Positions 1 through 7,149 of a stretch of 64,000 bases of DNA are shown here, piece by piece. The number at the start of each line of letters is the position of its first letter. Position 1 is the first letter of the stretch. The stretch is from Chryseobacterium sp. GVT01B (GTDB taxonomy: Bacteria; Bacteroidota; Bacteroidia; Flavobacteriales; Weeksellaceae): contig NZ_JAHXYI010000013.1 of the NCBI RefSeq assembly GCF_019970045.1, positions 1 through 64,000 of the forward strand, given 5' to 3'. The notes beneath the pieces are model-generated. The model saw only the letters and a program-made list of their open reading frames with translations. It ran no database searches and had not been told where the DNA came from. Both the position numbers and the translations under genes were made by a program.

Positions 1-962
1 TTTACGGAGAAGTATTAGGTTTAGACGCAGATCATATCAGTATCCATGATGATTTTTTCCGATTGGGAGGGAATAGTATTATGGCTATTAAACTGGTCAA
101 TAAAATTTATCAGCGAACAGGGATACAACCTAAGGTTATCGATGTTTTTAATGAAAAGACGATTAACAAATTAAGTTGGGTTATCAATCACTATGAACCT
201 GAATATAAAGCGGTCATTGCTTTAAACCATGTTACTGATAAACCCAGAGCTTTTATGATCCATCCGGGTGGAGCAGGATGTGAAGTATATAAGGGACTTG
301 CTGAAAAGCTAAAACCTTATTGTCAGTGCTATGGGGTGGATTCCTATAACTTATATAATGATGAAAAAATAAGCAATCTTAATGATTTGGCCATGTATTA
401 TCTAAACCATATTGAAGTGATACAGAAAGCCAGTCAGCAGGAAGAGTATATTTTAATAGGATGGTGCTTAGGTGGGCAGATTGCTCTGGAGATTGCTTCG
501 ATTTTAGAAAGCAGAGGACACAGAAATATTACAATATTGATGTTGGATACTATACTCAGAGCTGAAGATGCAAAATTGATGGAGCTCTCTTCCATGCCTA
601 GTGATGAAGAAATAAGTGAGGAATTTAAAGCTCCTATCGATAGTGATCTTTTTTTAGCATCAAAAAAGTTTGCATTGGCTGAACATTGTATTGTCGGACA
701 AAAAATTTCTACTCGTTTGAAATTTACAAGAATGGTATTATTAAAAGCCATGGTTAAGGGAGAAAAAGAAAACCAGTTGCTTTTTGATCATATCCATCAG
801 TTGGCTTGCAATAATGTGAATGAAACGACAGCTCATTCAGACTTATTAATGGTCTATCCGGTTGAGGCATCACACCAGGAAATTATAAAAGAAGAGGAGT
901 TTATCATAGATATTATTAAAAGATTAATTTATAATCCCCAAAAAATGATTCCGATATTTTAA
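1..962 (+). CDS. C-terminal part of a non-ribosomal peptide synthetase (carrier + thioesterase domains), partial
   Basis: The reading frame is open from the window edge (first full codon at base 3), so the true start lies upstream. The first 30 or so residues are a peptidyl-carrier domain with the phosphopantetheine site L-G-G-N-S (serine at about base 75). A type I thioesterase follows, which normally releases the finished peptide by hydrolysis or cyclisation. Its nucleophile elbow reads G-W-C-L-G-G, so the catalytic position is cysteine (codon TGC 465-467) rather than the usual serine. An Asp after the next strand (M-L-D-T) and a C-terminal His (A-S-H-Q-E) would complete the triad. The product cannot be told from this fragment. 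A strong terminator follows at once, so this is the last gene of its operon. Confidence 0.9.
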   Translation, partial: YGEVLGLDADHISIHDDFFRLGGNSIMAIKLVNKIYQRTGIQPKVIDVFNEKTINKLSWVINHYEPEYKAVIALNHVTDKPRAFMIHPGGAGCEVYKGLAEKLKPYCQCYGVDSYNLYNDEKISNLNDLAMYYLNHIEVIQKASQQEEYILIGWCLGGQIALEIASILESRGHRNITILMLDTILRAEDAKLMELSSMPSDEEISEEFKAPIDSDLFLASKKFALAEHCIVGQKISTRLKFTRMVLLKAMVKGEKENQLLFDHIHQLACNNVNETTAHSDLLMVYPVEASHQEIIKEEEFIIDIIKRLIYNPQKMIPIF

Positions 963-999
963 AGAAGACTTTTTATAGGTTTTTGATTTGGTTAGGTTG

Positions 1000-1030
1000 G
1001 CAACCAGGATATATTCCTGGTTGCTTTTTT
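1000..1030 (+). terminator. Rho-independent terminator after the NRPS gene
   Basis: Perfect 10-bp stem (1000-1009 with 1015-1024), 5-nt loop, then six T. It ends the NRPS transcript. Confidence 0.9.
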
Positions 1031-1133
1031 ATTATAATTGTAACCATATTCCGTTCTGTTATTTATTTCTTATTTACTCTCAACACGAAATAGAAATGAT
1101 GTCTGAAAGTATTTATAGTATGAAAACACACTT

Positions 1134-1179
1134 ATGGTAGTGATAATTTTACATTAGATTCTATATAAATCTACATTTA
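1134..1179 (+). promoter_or_regulatory. Putative promoter region of variant type (shared with 4825-4870)
   Basis: A 17-mer starting GTAGTGATAATT at 1137 recurs identically at 4828. In both places TATAAATCTA and a -7-like box (TACATTTA at 1172, TATATTGT at 4863) lie at the same distance, 32 bp from the GTGATAAT core. Both precede a lipoprotein gene (1340 and 5023). The rest of 963-1339 holds nothing else recognisable apart from the terminator at 1000. Confidence 0.4.
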
Positions 1180-1339
1180 TCGCATAGTTTTCATATTGCA
1201 TAAGTATTAAATTTACACAGATAAGTAGGGGAACTACATTTTCATCGCAAGCTTTACAGTTAACAACAATGGTGGGGTAACTGCCCCATGAATATTTTGT
1301 CATTGTTGCTAACCATAACAAATTATATAATGTATTGCC

Positions 1340-1732
1340 ATGAAAAAAAATTTACTTTTCTTTTTAACAATACTGATCTATTCAGTAACAGCGTGTGAAC
1401 AGCCTGGAAAAACAAAATTATTTAAGGCTGAAAAACAGACTCATTCTAATCATATTATTAAGAACATTTATCTGGACGATCAATTCGCAGAGGATGAAAT
1501 GGAGGTTATTATCAATAATACTACTAATAAGGTAACCATACATCTGGACGGAGAGACTCATGAACTTACAAAAAGTATAGATTTACCGGAATATACTGCT
1601 GAAAATAGTGAATATAGATACACCGATATTAATGGGGAAATCACTTTTTTAAATAGAAATCTTGATATGATTGTTTTTCATCATACAGCGGAACCCAAAC
1701 GACAAAAAGAACTTAGAAAAGTATCTTACTAA
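1340..1732 (+). CDS. Small secreted lipoprotein, possibly MliC-like
   Basis: The 130-aa product has a lipoprotein signal peptide (hydrophobic stretch ending S-V-T-A-C, lipidated Cys at about residue 19), so it is predicted to sit in the outer membrane or periplasm. The mature part is a single small beta-rich domain. Its pattern of alternating strands (V-I-I-N-N, V-T-I-H-L-D-G, then a Y-R-Y and a F-L-N-R segment) resembles membrane-bound lysozyme inhibitors of the MliC group, but no diagnostic residue proves this. The gene ends 15 bp before the esterase gene and may share its transcript. The variant promoter at 1134-1179 is the likely start of transcription, leaving a leader of about 160 nt. 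Confidence 0.75.
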   Translation: MKKNLLFFLTILIYSVTACEQPGKTKLFKAEKQTHSNHIIKNIYLDDQFAEDEMEVIINNTTNKVTIHLDGETHELTKSIDLPEYTAENSEYRYTDINGEITFLNRNLDMIVFHHTAEPKRQKELRKVSY

Positions 1733-1747
1733 TAATTCTGAATAACC

Positions 1748-2785
1748 ATGGAAATAATATTTATGAACAAAGCTTTCAAGGCAACGAAACTGATTGCAAT
1801 CAAGTTCTTTATCTGCCTTATCATTTTAGGCAGTGGATCCTTTATGTTTTGTCAGATCAGTCCATGGCCTGAAGCTATGCTGATCCGTCTTGCTTTCAAC
1901 AAAAATGGTAAAAAAACAGCAAAGGCCCTTCAGTCCTTTGTACCTGCCGGGATTGCTACAATAAGCAATCTGCAATATCAAAAAGATGATAAAGACGCTT
2001 ATCTTGATGTATATTATCCACAATCTCTGATCAGAATTCGTAAAGTGCTACCCACTATTATGTGGATTCATGGCGGGGGATGGGTTTCCGGGAGTAAGGA
2101 GAATGTTTCTAATTACTGTAAAATTCTTGCAGCAAAAGGATTTACAGTGGTTGCTATCAATTATTCCATAGCTCCAGAACATACTTATCCTACACCGGTC
2201 ATTCAGGCTAATCAGGCGTTGGACTATCTTATCAATAATAACAAAAATCTTCATGTAGACCCTGACTCCATCATAATTGCCGGTGATTCAGGTGGAGCTC
2301 ATATTGCCGCACAGCTAGCCAATATTATTTCTGAACCTTCATATGCTACGGAAATGAAAATATTTCCTTCCATAACAAGAGCACAGCTTTCAGGTGTAAT
2401 TTTATTCTGTGGTGCTTACGATCTCAATCAGGTTGATTTTGAGGGGAAGTATAAAGGTTTTTTAAAGACGATCCTTTGGGCGTACACCGGCACGGAGGAT
2501 TTTATGAATGATCCAAAAATTGCTCCAGCTTCAGTTTATAACTATATTTCTCCCACATTTCCACCTGCATTTATCAGCGTGGGAAATGGAGATCCTTTAG
2601 CGAATCAATCCCATTCGTTGGTGCGTAAGCTGGCTCAAATGAATGTCAAAGTTGATTCTTTATTCTATCCCAAAGATTATAATCCGGTATTACCTCATGA
2701 ATATCAGTTTAATTTGAAAACAGATGCAGGAAAAGAAGCTCTGACAAAGGTTTCAGCCTTTTTATCTTCTAGAGCTAAAAAGTAA
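1748..2785 (+). CDS. Secreted or membrane-anchored alpha/beta-hydrolase (carboxylesterase, HSL-like)
   Basis: 345-aa serine hydrolase with an N-terminal hydrophobic segment (residues about 16-34), so it acts outside the cytoplasm. The oxyanion-hole motif H-G-G-G-W lies near residue 109 and the nucleophile elbow G-D-S-G-G-A-H near residue 180. The acid Asp is in V-G-N-G-D-P and the catalytic His in L-P-H-E-Y near the C-terminus. This is the full set for the hormone-sensitive-lipase/carboxylesterase type B-like group. The natural substrate is unknown; small esters are usual. A second in-frame ATG at 1763 would give a more typical signal sequence. It lies 15 bp after the small lipoprotein gene and 32 bp before a DUF4468-like gene, so the three may form one operon. 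Confidence 0.85.
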   Translation: MEIIFMNKAFKATKLIAIKFFICLIILGSGSFMFCQISPWPEAMLIRLAFNKNGKKTAKALQSFVPAGIATISNLQYQKDDKDAYLDVYYPQSLIRIRKVLPTIMWIHGGGWVSGSKENVSNYCKILAAKGFTVVAINYSIAPEHTYPTPVIQANQALDYLINNNKNLHVDPDSIIIAGDSGGAHIAAQLANIISEPSYATEMKIFPSITRAQLSGVILFCGAYDLNQVDFEGKYKGFLKTILWAYTGTEDFMNDPKIAPASVYNYISPTFPPAFISVGNGDPLANQSHSLVRKLAQMNVKVDSLFYPKDYNPVLPHEYQFNLKTDAGKEALTKVSAFLSSRAKK

Positions 2786-2817
2786 CGAATTTTAACCAAC
2801 CAGCTAAAAATTATACC

Positions 2818-3417
2818 ATGAAAAAATTATCATTTCTCTTTATTGTTCTTTTTTCAATTTCACAAGCTCAGACATTAGAACTGACGGATGGTGATTACAC
2901 CTATACCAAAACCATAACTAGTGGTAAACAGAAGAAAGATCTCTATATCATTCTGAAAAAATGGATTATGAATAATTCTTCTCAATATACCCTGAATAAG
3001 AATGACCAAAGATCGGGTATTCTTTCGTTTGAAGAGAGGTTACCCTTAGTGCATTACAATGACTCTCAGTCTACTATTCCTTCTTATACCAATATTATTG
3101 AGATTACTAACAAGCAGGTAATATACCGAGCGGAACATATAGTATTCCAGGATATTTTTGGTGGAATGACCAATACGCGAAATGATTATCAAAGCCTGCT
3201 TAAAAAAATAGCTCTTTCAGTGTCAACAATTAATCAGCTTAAAGAGCAGCTTAACAACGAAAGAAATATTAAAAACAGATTTAATCTTAGGAAGGAAATA
3301 TCAACAGAAAATGAAAAGCAAAGTAAGCTTAATAACATTAACACGCTTTTAGCAGAACACTTTATCTCTAATGCTGAAGCTATTGCCAAACAAATAAACG
3401 GGACATATCAGGAGTAG
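2818..3417 (+). CDS. Secreted protein, DUF4468-like
   Basis: 199-aa protein with a Sec signal peptide (cleavage after S-I-S-Q-A-Q, about residue 18). The N-terminal half looks like the DUF4468 (TBP-like fold) domain common in Bacteroidota: strand, long helix with a K-K-W-I pattern, then paired strands (residues about 25-115). The C-terminal 70 residues are helical and charged, probably a coiled coil (L-K-E-Q-L-N-N-E-R). Function is unknown for the family. It lies 32 bp after the esterase and is the third gene of a likely operon. The family call rests on pattern memory and is moderate. Confidence 0.7.
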   Translation: MKKLSFLFIVLFSISQAQTLELTDGDYTYTKTITSGKQKKDLYIILKKWIMNNSSQYTLNKNDQRSGILSFEERLPLVHYNDSQSTIPSYTNIIEITNKQVIYRAEHIVFQDIFGGMTNTRNDYQSLLKKIALSVSTINQLKEQLNNERNIKNRFNLRKEISTENEKQSKLNNINTLLAEHFISNAEAIAKQINGTYQE

Positions 3418-3432
3418 GCATATAGTGTTTTT

Positions 3433-3500
3433 TTGACATTTGAATATAGATAAAACTACAGATTATTAGTCTGTTATATGAGATTTAGATGGTACATTTA
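3433..3500 (+). promoter_or_regulatory. Direct-repeat promoter 1 (LytTR-like site + -7 box)
   Basis: Repeats TTGACA (3433, weak) and ACTACA (3455) lie 22 bp apart, 60 and 38 bp upstream of TACATTTA (3493-3500). No gene follows. The downstream stretch runs to the hairpin at 3637-3661 and then to the convergent gene on the other strand. Confidence 0.5.
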
Positions 3501-3506
3501 CAATAC

Positions 3507-3668
3507 AAAACATAGATAAAGAATTTCACACTTTTTTTGGTAAGCATTATTTTATAGTTAATTGTATGGTGTGAAAAAACGGGATGAGCGTAGTTTAACA
3601 TAATTAAAATTCTATTATCATTAATTTGTGGTTATCGCCGGAGAAGTCATTCCACTCCGGCATTTTAA
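3507..3668 (+). ncRNA. Candidate non-coding transcript from direct-repeat promoter 1
   Basis: No convincing ORF between the -7 box at 3493 and a hairpin at 3637-3661 (GCCGGAG paired with CTCCGGC) followed by a short T-rich run. Length about 160 nt. Start and end are inferred from promoter and hairpin only. Confidence 0.35.
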
Positions 3669-3827
3669 TCAAATAACCATACAATTGAAATACAGCAGAT
3701 AGATTTCTCAGAATCTCCGAGTAAAATAGTATAATATTGGTTTATAAGTAGATGGTTTTCAGTTTTTTTCAGGAAGATAGTTTATCAGGATTTGATGATA
3801 AGCTTTGGTTTTCACTTATTTTTTTGC

Positions 3828-3863
3828 CAGCCGTAATTGATAATTACGGCTGGCTTTTTATAT
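3828..3863 (+). terminator. Strong plus-strand hairpin terminator in the 3418-3905 gap
   Basis: Perfect stem of 13 bp beginning GCCAGCCGTAATT, 3-nt loop, then TTTTT. It faces the plus strand although no plus-strand gene ends here, so some transcript from the left, perhaps read-through from promoter 1, ends at this point. The rest of 3418-3905 holds no gene. Confidence 0.75.
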
Positions 3864-3905
3864 CATTATTTTCTTATTCAGAACAGGATAATATATTAAA
3901 TATTG

Positions 3906-4676
3906 TTAATTAAGCCCTAGGCTGTTATAGAGCTGAACCTGCCATATTCCTACTATTTCACTTAACATTAAGGAAGTCATTGTACAGTTATATGAATTGG
4001 GAACCGGTGTAAGATGCGTATTCATTAAATCAGAAGGACAGGGTATGGTATTTACACCAAAAGTTTTAAAGAGTATGGCAGATCTTTTGACATGGAAACC
4101 TGAAGTTACGAGATATACTTTGGGAGCAGGTAGTTTTTTTATTATTGCACTTGTATATTTAGCATTTTCAAACGTGTTCATACTCTTTTCTTCTTTTATA
4201 ATATCGGTTTCTGGAATTCCCATTTCGGTAAGAGTCCTGGCATAAAGTGCTGCCTCAGAAACGCCATTGTTATTTCCGTTTCCTGAGGCCAGTATTTTAC
4301 ATGGCTGCTTATTTTGTTTTGCACTCTTATATAGTTTAAAAACTGTAATAAGCCTGGAATAGGAGATAATATGACTTTGCTGAATTTGGTTTAATCGGAC
4401 AGTACCTCCCCCAAGAATCACAATTACGGAAGGAGAAGAAACAGATGGCAGTTGAGTAGGATATTCCTCCTGCAGATACCTTGCTGTGAGTTTTCCTAAA
4501 ATACCAGTCATTATTATTAACATAGACGATATAGCTATAGCCACTCCCACCCAAGCAGTCTTATATTTATCCTTTCTTCTTAAAACAATAATAATTGCAG
4601 CCATCGCAATAAATAAAATAAAGGGATCAGTTAATATTTTGAGTACTGCAAAAAGAGAATTTAATACTATTTTCAT
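3906..4676 (-). CDS. YdcF/SanA/ElyC-family membrane protein (DUF218)
   Basis: 256 aa. Two N-terminal membrane segments (residues about 8-28 and 36-60) are followed by an extracytoplasmic DUF218 domain. Family hallmarks are V-I-V-I-L-G-G-G at the first strand, I-L-A-S-G-N-G after the next helix, the helix E-A-A-L-Y-A-R, the motif T-F-E-N-A near the middle and L-V-T-S-G-F-H-V-K-R-S. Members such as ElyC and SanA affect envelope integrity and lipid-carrier use in E. coli, but biochemical roles are poorly defined. It is a single gene, convergent with the 2818 operon. Confidence 0.85.
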   Translation of the reverse strand: MKIVLNSLFAVLKILTDPFILFIAMAAIIIVLRRKDKYKTAWVGVAIAISSMLIIMTGILGKLTARYLQEEYPTQLPSVSSPSVIVILGGGTVRLNQIQQSHIISYSRLITVFKLYKSAKQNKQPCKILASGNGNNNGVSEAALYARTLTEMGIPETDIIKEEKSMNTFENAKYTSAIIKKLPAPKVYLVTSGFHVKRSAILFKTFGVNTIPCPSDLMNTHLTPVPNSYNCTMTSLMLSEIVGIWQVQLYNSLGLN

Positions 4677-4824
4677 GCTTGATTATTTAAATTAATACTT
4701 ACAATTTGGAAAAATGATTTTCAAAGTAATTATGGAATCATTTGTAAGTTGCGAAAATACAAAATACACATTGTAATTGAAGTGTATTTAGTTGGTAATC
4801 AATAAAATACTAATATTTAAAAAT

Positions 4825-4870
4825 ATTGTAGTGATAATTTTACACTATTCTCAATATAAATCTATATTGT
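4825..4870 (+). promoter_or_regulatory. Putative promoter of variant type upstream of the 5023 lipoprotein
   Basis: Same layout as 1134-1179: the identical 17-mer beginning GTAGTGATAATT at 4828, ATATAAATCTA, and TATATTGT at 4863, 32 bp after the GTGATAAT core. The remainder of the 4677-5022 gap is AT-rich with nothing else recognisable. Confidence 0.4.
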
Positions 4871-5022
4871 TTTTGTTCAAGCTAAAATAGATATGATTTA
4901 ATTTTACATAATTCTGATAAAATATATAAAATTATACGAAAGTATTTATATAATAAAGAATAATCTTTGTAATAATCATTTTTATAAATAATCATTTTTG
5001 AAAACTCTAAATCTAACATGTT

Positions 5023-5424
5023 ATGAAAAAACAAACCATCTTATGGATTTCCCTTGTTGCATTAACTGCATGTAATTCGCCTTCAGGAAATAAAAATTCA
5101 GACTCTGCCAAAGATTTTAGTTCACAAAGAACCAAACTTTTAGGGAAATGGCTTCAGCCTATACCCGGTATGGAAAGTGAAAAACAAGGCTTTGAACTTT
5201 ATGACAACGGAGTGGCTACTTCACTGAATATTCATACTTTACAGTACGATAAGTGGATGGTTGCGCAGGATACTCTTTTCCTTTGGTATCATACAGAAGG
5301 TGTTAAACAAGTTTCAAACGGTGTAGACACTTTAATTATCAAAAAACTTGATATTAATAATTTAGTGATTTCTCCAGCGGGAGCCAACAGCACTGAAGAG
5401 GAGGCATATACTAAAGATAAATAA
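5023..5424 (+). CDS. Lipocalin-like lipoprotein, copy 1
   Basis: 133-aa lipoprotein: signal ending L-T-A-C (Cys about residue 17), a low-complexity Ser/Lys linker, then one small beta-barrel domain. The pattern L-L-G-K-W near residue 38 (the structurally conserved G-x-W of lipocalin-like domains), F-E-L-Y-D-N-G and D-T-L-F-L-W-Y is typical of the short lipocalin-like lipoproteins of Bacteroidota, which have no assigned ligand. It is a clear paralogue of the gene at 6121; the shared stretch N-I-H-T-L-Q-Y is identical. The two arose by tandem duplication together with their non-coding flanks. The copies differ in promoter: this one has the variant promoter, copy 2 a direct-repeat promoter. Confidence 0.85.
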   Translation: MKKQTILWISLVALTACNSPSGNKNSDSAKDFSSQRTKLLGKWLQPIPGMESEKQGFELYDNGVATSLNIHTLQYDKWMVAQDTLFLWYHTEGVKQVSNGVDTLIIKKLDINNLVISPAGANSTEEEAYTKDK

Positions 5425-5466
5425 TTCCAGATTGCAATTGAATCAACCCTGAACATTAGTTAAAAA

Positions 5467-5534
5467 ACTACTCAACACTAGTGATAATGTGACTTTAAAT
5501 GATTTCATATTGAAAAAACATCGCCTTACATTTG
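5467..5534 (+). promoter_or_regulatory. Direct-repeat promoter 2
   Basis: ACTACT (5467) and GTGACT (5489), 22 bp apart, exactly 60 and 38 bp before TACATTTG (5527-5534). GTGATAAT lies between them at 5481. No ORF follows before the terminator at 5625. Confidence 0.6.
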
Positions 5535-5540
5535 ACGTAT

Positions 5541-5656
5541 TGAAGATGTATATAAAAAGTACAAAAATATATAAGTAGAAACAATGCAAAGGATTTACAC
5601 GCTATCATATTATTAAATTTGGGTACCTGGCAGAGTACAACTTTTGCCAGGTTTTT
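5541..5656 (+). ncRNA. Candidate small RNA between the two lipoprotein copies
   Basis: About 115 nt without a credible ORF, bounded by direct-repeat promoter 2 and a terminator hairpin (5625-5632 ACCTGGCA paired with TGCCAGGT, then T5). The last 60 nt match the block ending at 6823, where the stem reads CCCGGCA/TGCCGGG. The paired bases changed together, which argues for a conserved RNA stem. Boundaries are inferred. Confidence 0.45.
5625..5656 (+). terminator. Terminator of the 5541 unit
   Basis: 8-bp GC-rich stem, about 12-nt loop, TTTTT. Confidence 0.8.
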
Positions 5657-5840
5657 AATTATTGATTTCTTGAACTAAAATTATTGTAAAACTGAGATAA
5701 CAAAAAATTGATAAGGTTGAATTTATCATGGGGTTTAAAGAATCGTAAGCACTAAGTATGACACAATTTTTTGTGTTTTAATTGTAAAAATAATTTGTTA
5801 GAGCTTCACAGTCATATCCATTTTAGAAATACTAACTTTT

Positions 5841-5898
5841 CATCCTTAGTGTTTTGGTTTAAATACCCCCGTGCGGCAAGATATTGCCGCATTTTTTT
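5841..5898 (+). repeat. Duplicated terminal block with hairpin, copy A (see 6880-6936)
   Basis: Begins CATCCTTAGTGTTTTGG and ends in the hairpin TGCGGCAA/TTGCCGCA (5872-5891) plus T7. A diverged copy with the same order lies at 6880-6936. Each copy lies 346-417 bp after a lipocalin-like lipoprotein and just before a direct-repeat promoter, so it belongs to the tandem duplication unit. The remaining part of 5657-5840 shows no feature. Confidence 0.7.
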
Positions 5899-5952
5899 AT
5901 TATATGACAGTAAAGATGATTGTGCTAATGTATTGATGTAATTAGTGAAAAT

Positions 5953-6020
5953 ACTATAATTTATTAGTTATAATATGACTCGTATTCAGTGTTATATTTC
6001 ACAATAAGCCTTTACATTTG
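5953..6020 (+). promoter_or_regulatory. Direct-repeat promoter 3, for lipoprotein copy 2
   Basis: ACTATA (5953) and ATGACT (5975) at exactly 60 and 38 bp before TACATTTG (6013-6020). The gene starts at 6121, giving a leader of about 95 nt. Confidence 0.65.
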
Positions 6021-6120
6021 TACCATAACATTGAGTCAAAAAGCAATAATAAATTAATGTGTAGAATTTAATGGGGGCGATGAATTTTTTATAACTCTTT
6101 ACAATTTAAATGACACAAAT

Positions 6121-6534
6121 ATGAAAAAATCAATTCTATTAACTCTTTTTGGCGTAATGACTGCGTGCAGTCCATCTTCCGAAAAAAAATCGGCAATTGG
6201 ATTTTCATCTACTGCCTCTGTTCTTAACCCCAACAGGGAGAAGCTAGCTGGAAAATGGCTGCGACCTATTGGAGGCCAGCAAAGAGAAGCTCAAGGGTTT
6301 GAATTACAGGAAAATGGTACCGCTGCTTCGGTGAATATTCATACTTTACAGTACGAGAAATGGAATGTATCTGATGATACACTTTATCTATGGTATAGTA
6401 CTGAAATTGTCGATCTGGTTCCCAAAGGAATTGATACTTTCCTTATTAAAGAAGTTGATGATAGTGAACTAATTCTTTCTCCTATTATTAGAGGTAATGT
6501 TAGTGATATAGAATCTTATTATAAAGAAAATTAA
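6121..6534 (+). CDS. Lipocalin-like lipoprotein, copy 2
   Basis: 137-aa lipoprotein: signal peptide ending M-T-A-C (about residue 16), Ser/Lys-rich linker, then the lipocalin-like barrel with L-A-G-K-W, G-F-E-L-Q-E-N-G and N-I-H-T-L-Q-Y-E-K-W. It is collinear with the 5023 product over its full length and is its tandem duplicate. Expression should follow direct-repeat promoter 3, unlike copy 1, so the duplicates seem to be under different control. Ligand and function are unknown. Confidence 0.85.
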   Translation: MKKSILLTLFGVMTACSPSSEKKSAIGFSSTASVLNPNREKLAGKWLRPIGGQQREAQGFELQENGTAASVNIHTLQYEKWNVSDDTLYLWYSTEIVDLVPKGIDTFLIKEVDDSELILSPIIRGNVSDIESYYKEN

Positions 6535-6639
6535 AAACAAATTTTGAATTAGAATAATAGAAGACACTATGTATGCCTGTTTTATGTAAGATTTGGTTTC
6601 GGGTTTGTTTGGCTTTTTTCTCTTAGACCTATTCCTTTA

Positions 6640-6823
6640 TATACCATATTGTGGATAAAACTACGTGGAAATAAGAAAACTTTCTTTATAAAATTCGGTT
6701 ATAGTGTCAGGATAACAAAACAGTAGATGTATATATTTTTTCATATCAAAACATAATGCTATCCTTATTATTTTATTCCTGAGTGCCCGGCACTGTTCGC
6801 GTTTCAGATGCCGGGACTTTTTC
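6640..6823 (+). other. Diverged second copy of the 5541-5656 non-coding unit
   Basis: The 3' part (GCTATCCTTATTATTTTATT, then a stem CCCGGCA/TGCCGGG at 6786-6792/6809-6815 and a T-run) aligns with 5600-5656. Upstream, AAAACTACG at 6657 recalls the distal repeat, but no proximal repeat or good -7 box lies at the expected distance, so this copy may be silent. The terminator-like end is intact. Confidence 0.45.
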
Positions 6824-6879
6824 TACTACGATATCTTTTTTAAACATCATAGTCAGTAATTTAATTACTATTTTTTTTC

Positions 6880-6936
6880 ATCCTTAGTCTTTTTGGGTTT
6901 ACCCTTTGTGTGGCAAATATATTTTGCCACATTTTT
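6880..6936 (+). repeat. Duplicated terminal block with hairpin, copy B
   Basis: Begins CATCCTTAGTCTTTTTGGG and ends in a TGTGGCAAA/TTTGCCACA stem with T5. It is the diverged partner of 5841-5898; the stem bases differ in a paired manner (GCGGCAA versus GTGGCAA). Confidence 0.65.
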
Positions 6937-6979
6937 CATGTTTAAATAGAAAGAATTCCAAGTGCTTAGTAGTTTAAAA

Positions 6980-7047
6980 ACTAGAGTGTATTAGTGATAA
7001 TACGACTGGTAATCAGTATTTTATTTGACGGGTAGATGTTAAATTTG
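6980..7047 (+). promoter_or_regulatory. Direct-repeat promoter 4, for the FISUMP gene at 7150
   Basis: ACTAGA (6980) and ACGACT (7002) at exactly 60 and 38 bp before TAAATTTG (7040-7047). The leader to the ATG is about 95 nt. Confidence 0.7.
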
Positions 7048-7149
7048 TGTAAGGGGCTTTTCTTGATTATTTAAAATTATAATTACTATAAGTAAAATTG
7101 ATATAGAAAATCTAACAAAAAAAGAAATAATCATTAAAATATTTATCAA

